A DNA stretch of 64,000 nucleotides from Nelumbo lutea. Its lineage: Eukaryota; Streptophyta; Magnoliopsida; Proteales; Nelumbonaceae. A model generated the notes under the pieces. The model saw only the letters and a list, made by a program, of their open reading frames with translations. It made no database searches and was not told the DNA's origin. Below are positions 13,972 to 25,486 of this stretch, piece after piece. Numbering within the stretch: the stretch's first letter is position 1; every line of letters begins with the position of its first letter. The DNA lies in assembly GCA_022828595.1 (NCBI GenBank), contig JAKGHH010000001.1, positions 144,541,017 to 144,605,016 of the forward strand, given 5' to 3'. The position numbers and the translations under genes were made by a program.

Positions 13972-15360
13972 AAAGAGAAGGGAGGTTTAGTATTTAGGAC
14001 AAATGTTAAGAAAGGTTAAGTCTTAATCCCACTTTTAAATACACTACTAATTAAGCACATGTGTTGCACGTGAAAAATTTTTCTTCATATTAATTACTCA
14101 AATTTTAGATATATCATAGTTAAGATAAAAATTGAAAATTAACAAAAATAACAATATGATTAAAAATAAATTTAAATATTTTTTATTCAATTATACGACA
14201 TCATGGGTTTCTTGGAAAAGTTGGATCATTGATCCACCATCTAGATAAGAAAACAACATTTCTTTAGGATTAATTTTAAATTAGGAAAAATTATAGTCAA
14301 AGCCGATTGTACAATTAAAATTAAAATACAAGTTCGTCCATAAACCAACATAACTCTGACAACCAGTTCTACATTTCAAACTATAAAAACCCTCGCCATG
14401 TCATTGGAGGCTTATGTGGTTGTTTCCAACATGGGACTCTTAATCCATGTTGGACACAACAAAATGCTTATATTGAAAATTCCCTTTAATGTTAGGTGAT
14501 TGGAAAATAAAAAAAGGGTTTTTTAGTTTTTCTCCTTTATCTCATTCAGAGTAATTTTATCTACTCAAATAAAATATTTACATTCTCTATCAATCTTTCT
14601 CTCTCTCTTCTAACTATTTACACCAATTGATAAAATTTTAAGAAACTCTTTCTATTTGTTTAAATAGAGAAGTGGAGGAGGTTGATAAAGGGAGGGAGAA
14701 GATGAGAAAGATTGAGGGAGAACATAGAGAGAGAGAAAGAGAGGTTTTGATTTGGTTACAGACCGAGCTGAGAGAAGGAGAGACACACGAGAGATGACTG
14801 TAAGAGAGAGAAGGGAGGAAGATGATAAAGAGAAGGGAGGTTTAGTATTTAGGACAAATGTTAAGAAAGGTTAAGTCTTAATCCCACTTTTAAATACACT
14901 ACTAATTAAGCACATGTGTTGCACGTGAAAAATTTTTCTTCATATTAATTACTCAAATTTTAGATATATCATAGTTAAGATAAAAATTGAAAATTAACAA
15001 AAATAACAATATGATTAAAAATAAATTTAAATATTTTTTATTCAATTATACGACATCATGGGTTTCTTGGAAAAGTTGGATCATTGATCCACCATCTAGA
15101 TAAGAAAACAACATTTCTTTAGGATTAATTTTAAATTAGGAAAAATTATAGTCAAAGCCGATTGTACAATTAAAATTAAAATACAAGTTCGTCCATAAAC
15201 CAACATAACTCTGACAACCAGTTCTACATTTCAAACTATAAAAACCCTCGCCATGTCATTGGAGGCTTATGTGGTTGTTTCCAACATGGGACTCTTAATC
15301 CATGTTGGACACAACAAAATGCTTATATTGAAAATTCCCTTTAATGTTAGGTGATTGGAA
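13972..15360. repeat. 534-bp exact direct repeat, 855-bp period
   Basis: 13972-14505 and 14827-15360 match base for base wherever I compared them line by line. The copies are separated by 321 bp of purine-rich DNA. Each copy starts at AAAGAGAAGGGAGG, and a further GAGAAGGGAGG occurs just before the second copy, so microhomology may have mediated the duplication. There is no primer-binding site between the copies, which argues against a TRIM retrotransposon. Confidence 0.9.
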
Positions 15361-16210
15361 AAAAAAAAAGGTTTTTAGTTTCTCTCTCTCTCTTTTACAC
15401 CATCTCTATGGTATTATGAAATTATTTATTAATCCATTTGACCCTAAATGGTTGAATTGCTTGCCCACCACTGGCAGGGAAGAAAATGGTTTTGTTTTTA
15501 AATTATTTTTCAAAATATTTATTTTTATACTATTAAAATTAATATTGTGGATTTAATTACAAGAATTTAATGATGAGAAAAATATATCTTAAATATATGA
15601 TTTAATGAGAGAGAAATATTTTTATTTTCGATTGGTATTATATTTTACATTCCATTTCCATCATTAATAAAAATTTCTTATTTATCATACTTATTATTGT
15701 TTAATATGTATATTAAAAATGTTCCCAATTTTTTTAATTTGTATTTTTTCATTTTATCTATTTTTTAATTTTATTATTTAGTCATGGAAACAAGGATTAA
15801 CCCATTTGACCCAAAATGATTTAATTTCTTACCACCACCTAGATGAAAATACTATTTTTGCTATGTAGATTTTAAAAGTATAAGCTTTTATGTTATTGGA
15901 ATTATTAGTTTATTAAATATAGATTTAATTAATAGAACTTAATGATGAGAAGAAACAAAAATGACTTAAATATATGATTCAATGAACATGAATGCAAGTT
16001 AAAAACTTAAATGTTGAATTTAATGAGAGAGAATTGAATGAATTGAATATATTTAAATTGCTTGTTTTTAACCCATTTAACATCAAGAATCAATTACCCT
16101 ATTTGCCCCCATTTTTTATCAGTAAATTTAAATATACAAGGGTAAATTTTTTCCTTAGAAAATTCCAGAAATATTCTTGAGACCATTCGTGCTTTTTAAA
16201 GTAGTATAGA
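14044..16210 (-). mobile_element. Helitron-like element (minus orientation)
   Basis: The minus strand starting at 16210 reads A|TCTATACTACTTTAAAAAGC, a typical Helitron 5' end with the host A before TC. At 14072-14044 it reads a hairpin (CACGTG, CAACA, CATGTG), then GTAG and a host T, a slightly mutated 3' end like that at position 18. Because of the tandem duplication the same 3' end also occurs at about 14899. No Rep/helicase coding was found, so it would be non-autonomous. Confidence 0.5.
15361..16190. other. AT-rich non-coding DNA
   Basis: No gene. It is probably the interior of the Helitron-like element. The phrase CCATTTGACCC followed by TAAATGGTTGAATT or a close variant occurs twice (15437 and 15799), so an older duplication is present. 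Confidence 0.4.
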
Positions 16211-16304
16211 TTAGAAGTGACCCTATGTACAAAATAGTTTAAAGTACCTTTGACTAGATTTAATTAGTTTTATAATAGAAAATGACATTTGAATTGGTTG
16301 TTGG

Positions 16305-17031
16305 TAAGGCTACAACTTGGGCCGGGCTGGCCCGAACCCAACCCTAACCTAACCCAAAAAAGTTGGGTTGGGTTGGGTCAAGTTGATGCTTGGGTCAGAG
16401 TTGACCCCTTAGGAAACCCGACCCAACCCGAACCCGACTCTATAGTACATGTCATATATAAATATATGCTATATGTAATATATAACATACATTGATGACT
16501 TGTTTAGATGCATAATATTTGTATACCCCCTATCACATAGTATCATGTATTTCTTTTAAGATAATCACTTCACATAATCCTAATAAGAAAGACTAAAACC
16601 TTAATAACATTATTTTGAAAATTTTATTCTTCATCGCCTCTCTATTGTTTGCCGCTCATAAAAGATCCATCATAACTCATAACTCATACTAAACTATAGA
16701 CCTTTCTAACACTTGTTTTTCTTAATTTTGTACTAAAAGAACAAAAATAAAAAAATAGCGCCAACAAACAAATACTAATGAAACATAGGATTAATATATA
16801 TAGTGAAAGTTGAGTTAAGATCTAAAATTAAGAAATTCCATGAGGTTTTAAGGGATGGGAAGAAGGTTGAGTTGGGCCTAACCTGAAGTTGACTTCGGGT
16901 TGAGTTAGGGTTGAAGGAATTTAGTTAGGGTTAGGATTAGGGTTGGGTAGATCCGGTTGAAGGTCGGGTTGGGGGTTTGTAACTTAGGGTTGGCCTCAAC
17001 CCAACCTATCTCGGCTCGACTTGCAGCCCTA
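16305..17031. mobile_element. non-autonomous hAT element
   Basis: 727 bp. Left end TAAGGCTACAACTTGGGC and inverse of the right end TAGGGCTGCAAGTCGAGC are imperfect terminal inverted repeats. It is flanked by a perfect 8-bp target duplication, GTTGTTGG, at 16297-16304 and 17032-17039, as expected for hAT. The subterminal parts are rich in GGGTT/AACCC strings. No transposase coding. Confidence 0.85.
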
Positions 17032-17073
17032 GTTGTTGGTGAATTTATGTGGCCTCATATTACACAAAATTTA

Positions 17074-17304
17074 GGGCTCATTTGATTCACGGGAAGAGGA
17101 TATGAAATTGGAATCAAAATCATAATGGTTCATTTTGATTCCAACCATCTGGTTGAGTAGAATCAGAATTCCATTCCCATTCCCTTCCCTCTCTTGAGAA
17201 TGGGAATGAATGCATTCCAACTGATTCCAATTCTAATTCCTATCTAAACCAAAAATACAAGAAGAATAGATCATTCCAATTCCAATTGCAAACCAAATGA
17301 ACCC
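17074..17304. mobile_element. Harbinger (Tourist-like) MITE
   Basis: 231 bp with ends GGGCTCATTTGATTC and AACCAAATGAACCC, flanked by TTA on both sides (17071-17073 and 17305-17307), the target site of PIF/Harbinger elements. Relatives at 49554 and 54688. Confidence 0.82.
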
Positions 17305-17309
17305 TTAGA

Positions 17310-18460
17310 GGAATCGGATAATGTAAGGGAATTTGTAACATATAAGAAAATCTGTGCCCAGATCTAAGAAGTTCTAGATTATAATCCTTATCACCTTATT
17401 GGATCTATTTTAGATTTGAGTGGATATCAATAAGCAAGGCTCATGTCAATAACTCTATTTTAATATGGCCTAAACTAAATCCAACCCTATCATGAAAATA
17501 CATTGTATGAGTTAGATCTAAATATAAACCGATTCACATTCACTCAATTGACTTCATAACTAAAATCCTATCAAGTATCAAAGTTTAAAAATCCTATAAG
17601 TATCAAAGTTTCCTACCCATTGTTAATATGATAGATATGATTGGATGACCTATTACTCAACCAATTTTATAGAGTTATTATATGAGCCATTTACTTACAA
17701 AAGATATCAATTTAGCCAATGGCTTACTAATTATGTATGTGCTTGTAACCGTAGATGTTTATTGACTAAACATTTTTACTTGATTTGTTTAGAAAATCGA
17801 GAAAAGCAATAATAAACCTATTTATTGACACTTAGGTGCCATTAAGAGCTACACTAGGAAAACAGTGAATAAACACCTACTTGTTGGGGGAAGCACTAAA
17901 ATGAAGCTTCCCCCAATGGTAGACGTGCACATAAACCGAAGTCTACTTTTGCAAGTCCCTATGCATATGGATTCACATAATGGGGAAAATTCTGAAGTGG
18001 TGCCTATGTGGCATTGCTTATTCAATAAGCACCCACGGTTCCAAACACATGCTATATCTAGTTGAATCATTGAATTATTTAACTCGATCAGAAGGACAAT
18101 GGTCATCAAATATTAAATCCTTTGTGTATTTTTGTCCATTTCCATTATTGATAAGCAAGAATTTTCATTTACCACACTTAAATTTTTATTTAATATGATA
18201 AATATATAATATTAGAAAGGATCAATTTTTCTATAATATTTGTTTTTTCTTTGCATTTTATCATTTTTTATACTTTAATTAGTTATTATCATTTTAATGT
18301 CATAAGCCCAACCAATTGAATTACTAACCCATCATGGGCCAAGACAATCCCTAGACCCCACATTGGCTGAAGCCTAGTGTACTGGGCCGCCCTTTCGACA
18401 CAATTTTTATATATAATACTATTCAAGGACCCATGCGATGGACGGACTTTGTTTTCTATA
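17310..18460. other. anonymous non-coding DNA with one strong hairpin
   Basis: No gene. An 11-bp perfect inverted repeat (TTGGGGGAAGC, 11-nt loop, GCTTCCCCCAA) lies at 17884-17916. The part near 18300-18460 is probably the start of a Helitron-like element. Confidence 0.45.
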
Positions 18461-18471
18461 TATAATATAGA
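18445..18471 (-). mobile_element. second Helitron-like 5' terminus
   Basis: On the minus strand, A|TCTATATTATATATAGAAAA begins at 18471, another typical Helitron 5' end. Its 3' end may be the one at about 14044/14899, giving a 3.6-4.4 kb element that encloses the hAT and Harbinger copies, or it may be lost. Confidence 0.4.
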
Positions 18472-18861
18472 TTAGTATTATGACAATTATTTATTTAAAC
18501 TAATTGTTTGAGTATGTGATATTCATTTTCTGTTTATCTACGGATCCTTTTTTTCGTAATCATTAGATTTATTTTTCTTGTATTGAATGAATTTTTTAAA
18601 ATAATATACAAAATATTTTGGTTTGGAATGAGATTTCCAAATTAATTAATTTCTTTCTTTTTAATATTATTAGCGATCTAATTTCATATTAATTTTTGTA
18701 TTTATTTTTTATATTAAATAAATTTTATAATATTATAAATATATCACTGAATGAACACTAGATTAAATTAAGAGATAAACATTTCAATTAATGACAATTG
18801 AATTTTTAATGTCTTTAGGTTTCTTTTATTTTATAAAATATGCAAAAAAATGAATTATTTT

Positions 18862-18996
18862 GAGGTCATGGAGAGATAAGAGTGCCTTTTGGTTGGGTGC
18901 ACCTATCAAAGAGAGAACCACTTTGACTTTGAGGTCATGGAGAGATAAGAGTGCCTTTTGGTTGGGTGCACCTATCAAAGAGAGAACCACTTTGAC
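18862..18996. repeat. 69-bp tandem duplication
   Basis: GAGGTCATGGAGAGATAAGA... occurs twice, head to tail, at 18862-18930 and 18931-18996, with no differences seen over the shared part. The second copy ends 13 bp before the MULE target duplication at 19010. Confidence 0.92.
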
Positions 18997-19018
18997 AAAA
19001 CAATCGATAAACAATTTA

Positions 19019-19145
19019 GGAAAATTGTCTAAAATCCACCATCACTTTTTCTGAATTCTTTTAAGTTCATTATAACTTTTGAAAACGTCCAAAACTCACC
19101 ATGTTAGTGAGATAACGGACGCCGCTAATTTACTATTTTACCCTT
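19019..19145 (+). repeat. MULE left terminal inverted repeat
   Basis: About 100-125 bp, aligning to the inverse of about 29125-29249. Shared landmarks include CACCATCACTTTTT, AACGTCCAAA and CTCACCAT. Confidence 0.85.
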
Positions 19146-19149
19146 TATT

Positions 19150-19560
19150 ATGTTTGACCCATTTTGCTATATCCCAAAATTACCCCGTCATTCTTCAACC
19201 AAAAACCCTAACAGTCTGAATGAAAGAGAAAGCATAGGCCACTACTTCCACCATTTGCAAAAGAGAAAACCAGCACTTGCCGCTGCAATTTCCCCGTCTG
19301 AGAACGTGAAAACCCATTGCCGCTACTTCTCCCATCGTCTGAGAAGAAGAACAGTCGGAACAGAACCAAGAGTACACCCTCGTCATTCTTTGGGATATTG
19401 TCGCAACTTCTCAGCATTGTCGCTGTTTCTCCCATCGTTTGAGAAGAACAGTCAGAACGGAATCAAGAGCACACCACGTCATTCTTCAACCCAAAACCCT
19501 AACTGTCTGAACAAAAAAGAAACCAGTCTGACAAAAAAGACAATGGCCACCATCTAAGAA
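19150..19560. repeat. MULE subterminal repeats
   Basis: An open frame of about 135 codons exists, but it is built on internal direct repeats (CGTCATTCTT, TCTCCCATCGT and AGAAGAACAGTC each occur at least twice), so I treat it as subterminal repeat DNA rather than a gene. Confidence 0.55.
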
Positions 19561-20219
19561 CCAAGCAACCTATGAAGAACCAAGCAACCTATGAAGAACC
19601 AAGCATGAATAACAAAAAAAAAAAGAAAAAACGATGTCACCATCCTGTGAAGAACACATTCGACACAAGTATACTTAAATAGAAGCTTACCATGTTCAAG
19701 GTAAATGAACATTCTTTTTTTATTTTTTGTTGGAAGAAGAGCTTTTAAACATATCAATGGCAGAAAAAGGATGGCATAGTCTTTCTTGCTTGTTTGTTGG
19801 AAATCATGATTTTTTTTACTACTTTTTTTTATTTTTTTGCATCAATTGTCTGCTTCTTGTAAGACCAAATGCAACTATTCGTCGTCCCCACCATGAACAG
19901 AGCTATGCCACTATATTCATCTTTTTTAGACCAAGTACTTTGTTATAGAATAGTAAAACAAGACATTTTCCTCTCTTTACACCTGTAAAATTGATGGTTA
20001 TAAGTGGTTTTAACAAACCTGTTTAGAGAAACATTATCATATTTTAGTTTTTTTTCATAGTTATAATTGGATTTAACAATCTGATTACATCAGAATTGAT
20101 TTGATTCACTAAGTACAGTAGAAAACAACTTATACTTTTTTTGTCTGTCTCTTTGTTCTGTTCAGCCTTAGTACTTTAGAACACAAAATGCTTTATTTTG
20201 TTTGATTTTTGGGCATTAA

Positions 20220-20516
20220 AAAAGGCAAATTGCAATGGCATGGTTCTTTTTTTGTGTTATTTTTGTTTGATTTCCTTTTATCTGATATAGTGGTTCTTAT
20301 GAATTTAATACAACTAATTTTTGGGCACGCTGCAATGGCATGGTTCTTACTTTTTTTTTTTTTTTTCTGTTTTTTGTCTGATAGCATGGTTCTTATGAAT
20401 TTAATACATCTGATTTTTTGGGTAGGCTGCAATGGCATGGTTCTTATTTTTTTTCTGGTTCTTGTCTGATAGCATGGTTCTTATGAACGTAGTACATCTA
20501 ATTTTTGGACAGGTTG
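20220..20516 (+). repeat. tandem repeat upstream of MURA exon
   Basis: Three units of about 100, 97 and 87 bp, each opening with (C/T)TGCAATGGCATGGTTCTT and closing near TTTTTGGGTAGG or a close variant. The last unit ends GGACAG directly before the MURA coding exon, so each unit carries a polypyrimidine tract and an acceptor-like AG. Confidence 0.7.
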
Positions 20517-23160
20517 CAATTTTACATTTGGGATGAGCCAACATTTGAATATGAGAGTTTTATTAGATTTGATGATGAAAGACACAAAAAAGATATTCCT
20601 CAATGGAATGAAGAGAAATCGGAATTGGCAGTTGGAATGATGTTCAACAACAAGAGGGATTTTAGATGGGCAATTAGAGACTATTATGTTTTGAAGGGGG
20701 TTTCTCTAATAAGGGTTAAGAATGGTCCCGATAGGTGTATCTATAAGTGTGCAACAGAAGGCTGTCATTGGCGGATCTATGCATCAATTGTACAAGATGA
20801 TATTACCTTCATGGTAAAGACATTACACAGTGAGCATACGTGTCCTAAGTTGATTGTAAATAAGGAAGCTAGTTATTCTTGGATAGCTAAAAAGATAGGA
20901 GATAGAATACAGACAGATCCTACAATGTCAGCTAGGGCCATGGTTTCTTATTTGAGGGAGAAATATGATGTGGATATTAAGCCTCAAAAGGTTTATAGAG
21001 CTAAATGAAAACGATGGAGAAAATCGATGGCACACATAACTATTGTGAGGCTACTTTGAGTTCAAATCCTAGGAGCATTGCTAGAATTCATGTTGATAGG
21101 GTATCATTATCAATGCTTGATGTTTTCAAGCGGGTTTTTGTGAGTTATGGTGTGATGAGGAATGGGTGGTTATATGATGTAGGAGATTTATTGGATTGGA
21201 CGGGACCCACTTCAAGGGTCGACTTGATGGTGTCTTTGGTCTTGATAGTGACAATTGTCTATTTCCTATAGAAATTGGCATAGTTGAGATAGGCATTCAC
21301 AGTTGGACATGGTTCATGGAGCAGTTACAAAATGCCTTTATAGTAAATCCTAGTTGTAGATTCACTATGATGTCCGACCGACAAAAGGTATGCTTTTAAC
21401 TAACTACCTAAATTATTATGTGAATTCATTACTAGTATTTGTTATTAGTATTTTTCAATTATTTATTTATTTTTTATTATGGATTATGCCTACAGGGACT
21501 AGATAATGCATGCAAACATATCATGCCCGGTGTTGAGCATACATATTGTGTTAGGCACTTGTATAGTAATTTCAAAAGGTTGTACAAAGGAGAAGCCCTT
21601 AAGTGTCTTTTTTGGGCAGCTGCTAGAGCATACATAAGACCTGGTTTTCTAACTGCAATGCAATCTATAAAGGATATCAGCCCCGATGCTTATTAATGGT
21701 GTAATCAAATTGATCCAACCCTATGGTCTAGACATGCATTTTCCATTCATTCCAAGGTCGACGACATCACGAACAATTCAACAGAGTCATTTAACATGTG
21801 GATAATGTCATCTAGGTATATGCCGGTCATCCAATTACTTGAAAGTATTAAAAGGAAGTGGATGGAAATGGTTAAGGAGATGTGTAGCCGAGCTATGACC
21901 GGTAATACTATTATCATGGGAAACATAAAAAAATTGTTAAATAGGAGGAGGTCCAACTACAAGTATAAAATTAATATTTCCTTAATTTCTATTCTACTTT
22001 TGATCAATAATAATAGCTTATTTATTTATATAACCTACTTGCTACTTGTAGGGCTTATGATATCTTACACTATGATGAAAATGAATATGAAGTGTGGTAT
22101 AATTCCAGTACCAATGTGGTAAAACTTAATGTAAGGTCATGCACGTGTCGGCAATGGGATCTACGTGGGTTACTTTGTATTCATGCAATTGTTTACATAA
22201 AGCAACAAAGGGAGAATATTGAGGATTACTGTCATGAGTCATATGCTTGAGCCTCATATCTGCGATTCTATAGTCATGTTTTGCATCCAATCCCAGAGGA
22301 AAAACATTGGCCTACATCGAGTTGGGATCCAATATAAGCACCTGAAATCCCAAAGAAAATTGGGAGGCCAAGGGTACAATGGTGTCGTACTACAGATGAA
22401 GGTCCTTCAACAGCTAATCATGGTAGTGGATGAAGGAGATGGTGTTGATCTCATTGTAAAGAGTATGGTCATAACTCAAGGAGTTGCTCTAGGACTAATC
22501 AAGTAGGACAAGGTGATACAACATCTAATATCTTGGGTAGGCGTTGATCAAGGGGATGTGCTGCCCCATCAAGAGGGAGAAGTCACTCATCAAGAGGAGG
22601 TCCTAGGCCTTCAAGTAATTTGGTGGTTGAACGGGCAGGCCACAATGCTAAAACAACTCATCTAATGTCATGGTACAACTTACAAGGAATTTGAATTTTT
22701 AGGTAAATTTTGTGTTATTCATCATATGAAAAAAAAAAGTTTTGGTTTCCAGTTCAATTCTTGATGTAAGTATTGGTTGCGAACTCAGAGTTCACAACTC
22801 AACCAACAACCACAAACCGTGCATTGGTATGAGGGTTATCTTCCTCCAAAACTAGTACCCAACCTCAAATGGGGCATTGGTACGGAGGTTTTCTTTCACC
22901 ACAATCGCACTCAGCTGTAGAGGTCCGTTGATGATTATTTATTCTATTTTTTCATTTATAAGTATTAAAATTACTAAGAAATCACATGCCTATCACTGTG
23001 TTATTAGGGTGCTCAATCTAGTTCCCAATCCCAACTCGTGCATTGGTATGGGGGTTTTACTCAGCTACAACCCTAACCACGTACGCAGTCACAATCACAC
23101 TCTCAAGCTCGGAGTGGTCTCCATCTACAAGAAGAGTAGTGCAGCCAAGAGTTGAGGTTT
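20513..23160 (+). pseudogene. MURA-type MULE transposase, decayed
   Basis: Translation pieces match the plant MuDR/MURA family in order. N-terminal DNA-binding region (20513-21000): AVGMMFNNKRDFRWAIRDY, CKYKC-like IYKCATEGCHWRIYAS. Catalytic core: LDWMDGTHFKG-like DGTHFKGRLDG at about 21199 in a shifted frame, SWTWFMEQLQ near 21302, then after an intron GVEHTYCVRHLYSNFK near 21531 and ITNNSTESFNMWI near 21770. SWIM zinc finger: SCTCRQWDLRGLLCIHA at about 22138-22190. A C-terminal zinc knuckle and a repeated HWYGG-type tail follow to about 23160. At least three frameshifts and several stops are present. Apparent introns lie at about 21390-21495 and 21960-22050. Confidence 0.88.
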
Positions 23161-23169
23161 TCTCAACCA

Positions 23170-24740
23170 TAAATGCTGATATAGGTTTGTCTCAAACTAC
23201 AGAACTGTAAAAATGCATCTTGACTAGTAAACTAATTATCTCTAAAATCAGACATGTGGAGAGGCTAATGAATAGTACCATTCAACTACAAAAAATTGCA
23301 TTAAAAGAAAAAAAAAATCTAACAAGATCACCTCCACTTAAGAAGAGGTAATGGATAGTGGAATGTCTGTTGCAAGGTAATGGGCAGTGGAAGAGATATT
23401 GAGGAAGGTGAGTTTAGATTAGAAGAAGATGATAAAGAAGAGGCAATTGATGAGGTCCAGCTGTGAGAGAATGGGGTTATTAGATGGAGCCATGGAATTG
23501 CAGAGGGCTTCTTTGTCTGATATATATGAGTCATGGGTCAAGTGATGGGGGTTCAAGTTACTTAATTGAACAAATGGCCCTAGATGGTGCATTATAAAGG
23601 AGTAGCTGCTGTTGATTATGATGATGATCAGAACCGAATTCAAGTAAGGCATCATGCAAAAAAGTTTTTATTCCTCTCTAGGCATGCTTATTATCTTGGG
23701 CTTATTATTAGAGTGCTTTTTATTCCTCTCTTTTTTCTTATGTAATGTTTTTTTATGTAGACGACAGCTCTAGTTGCAGTTCAAGTCAGGCAACCTGATT
23801 TGCATTGCCATGTGTAAACATGCTCAACATGTCCAAGGGGCAATGAAAATGAAGGAAAGATTTATGGGTTTCCTACTAAAGGAAAATTTTGTGTTGTAAC
23901 ACTAAATAATTATAAAAAAAAAACTAAAGAGAATAATCAATTTGCAAAGTTAGATATAAAGATAAAAGGATCCACTATGGTACCTGGATACCTGTACAGT
24001 GGTTCTATAGATACTTCAATTTTTTAGTGAAAATTTCATATTGGATGTCATACCCAACTGTGTCCTTGCCGTATCCAGGTAAAATAGGTTTGTACTAGTT
24101 TTATAGTTTGACATATTGGGAGCTAGTAACTTTGAATATATCTATGTACATAGGTAATATTTAGCTACAACCATTTTTGGGCATGAGAAATCCCTGAAAG
24201 TCAAAACATCAGTTTTGCATACTAAGCAATGAGGTCTATAATTCAGATTATTTTTGGAAAATCATCCATGTGAGTTCTTGTTTTCCCATAATTTTCTTCA
24301 TGTTCTGTATTTCTGTGATGCCACATGATTCAAATTTCAAGTTACTAATTGTGTTCACGACCAATAGTAATGCACCTTTGAAGTTCTTTTTGAAGACAAT
24401 GCAGCCGTACGTGAAGTTTTCTGAGGAGGTTCATCAGGACATGTTAGAGTGGTTTACATGCATTATAAATTTACACCATTTAAAATGCTTTACCATGTTT
24501 TGTTAAAAATGAGAATAGAAAGGATACTTACTGTGTTTGGTGTACAGTGCTTTACCGAGTGATTACCTGTTTTGCTTGAATTTTTTTATTTTAATTATTA
24601 AAAGCAAAATGATATATTTGATTAGCTGTTTTGTTTGGGTATGAATGAAACTAATTAAAGGCAATATCAAATAACCTATATAATTTTTCTCATTTGTGTT
24701 TAATTATTAAAAATGTATAAATAATTAAGGGGTAGTTGAC
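23170..24740. other. MULE interior, no gene recognised
   Basis: Scattered short frames only; none resembles a known family. A minus-strand frame at 23328-23534 is low-complexity Ser/Pro-rich and is not supported. Confidence 0.4.
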
Positions 24741-24742
24741 CC

Positions 24743-25195
24743 TAGGGGTGCAAGTCAGGCGGGTTAGGCCAAGTTTATGGTCAACCCAAGCCCAGCCCTA
24801 AAATTTGGGCTTAAGGCCCGAGCTTGGCTCAAGCCCAAGGTCAAACTTGGTTTTCCCAACCCGAGTCCAACCCGCCTGTAATTTGCTGTACTTTGGTTGG
24901 GATCAGGCCCAGGCTGGGCTCGGGTTGGTCAATGAACCCATTCTAAAATTATACATATATAAATGTATTTATGCAAATATATATACATATATTTATGTAT
25001 GTATGTAAATATGTATGCAAAATATCTATACAAAAGTTATATATATATATATATACATGGGCTTAGGCTGGGCTCGGGCTACCTAAGGGCTAAGCCCGAG
25101 CCTAGCCCAAGGACGATAATCCAAGCCCAACCTGTGTAAAATTCCGAGTTGGGCCGGTTTGGGCTCAGGCTGGGCCAGCCCAAGTTGCACCCCTA
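24743..25195. mobile_element. non-autonomous hAT element nested in MULE
   Basis: 453 bp with terminal inverted repeats TAGGGGTGCAAG / (C)TTGCACCCCTA variants and a perfect 8-bp target duplication GTTGACCC at 24735-24742 and 25196-25203. The interior has the GGGCTYGGGC/GCCCRAGCCC strings common to this family and a (TA)n core. Confidence 0.88.
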
Positions 25196-25203
25196 GTTGA
25201 CCC

Positions 25204-25486
25204 CTAATAGTTGGATCCGGCTACAAATGGATCTATTAATTTAGAGGCTTTCTAGCTTAATCAAAGTATGCCTTGGTGGGTCTAGTTAACTATGATGCAT
25301 TGATGGCCATTCTAATTACTAGTTAGGGTTGCAACTTGGGCTAGGTTAGAACCCTAATACCAAAAGGTCAGGTTGGTTTGAAAATAATCTGAACCTTGAA
25401 TATCGTTCTTCCAAGTCTTTCATTTTGAAGTTTTAGAACTCTTAGTCTAAAGGGATGAGACAATGACCCTTAAATTGAGTTGCTTA
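25204..25486. other. spacer between nested elements
   Basis: No gene. At 25324 a further TTAGGGTTGCAACTTGGGC suggests an isolated hAT end. Confidence 0.35.

Noticed and set aside
14506..14826. Interpretation of the 534-bp repeats as LTRs of a TRIM element
   Set aside because: No primer-binding site or polypurine tract in the 321-bp spacer, no TG...CA ends and no target duplication.
16860..17000. Telomere-like TTAGGG strings
   Set aside because: They are scattered and irregular, lie inside a hAT element with an 8-bp target duplication, and follow that family's GGGTT-rich composition.
19150..19557. 135-codon plus-strand frame near the left MULE end
   Set aside because: Built from internal direct repeats with no family signature; better explained as subterminal repeats.
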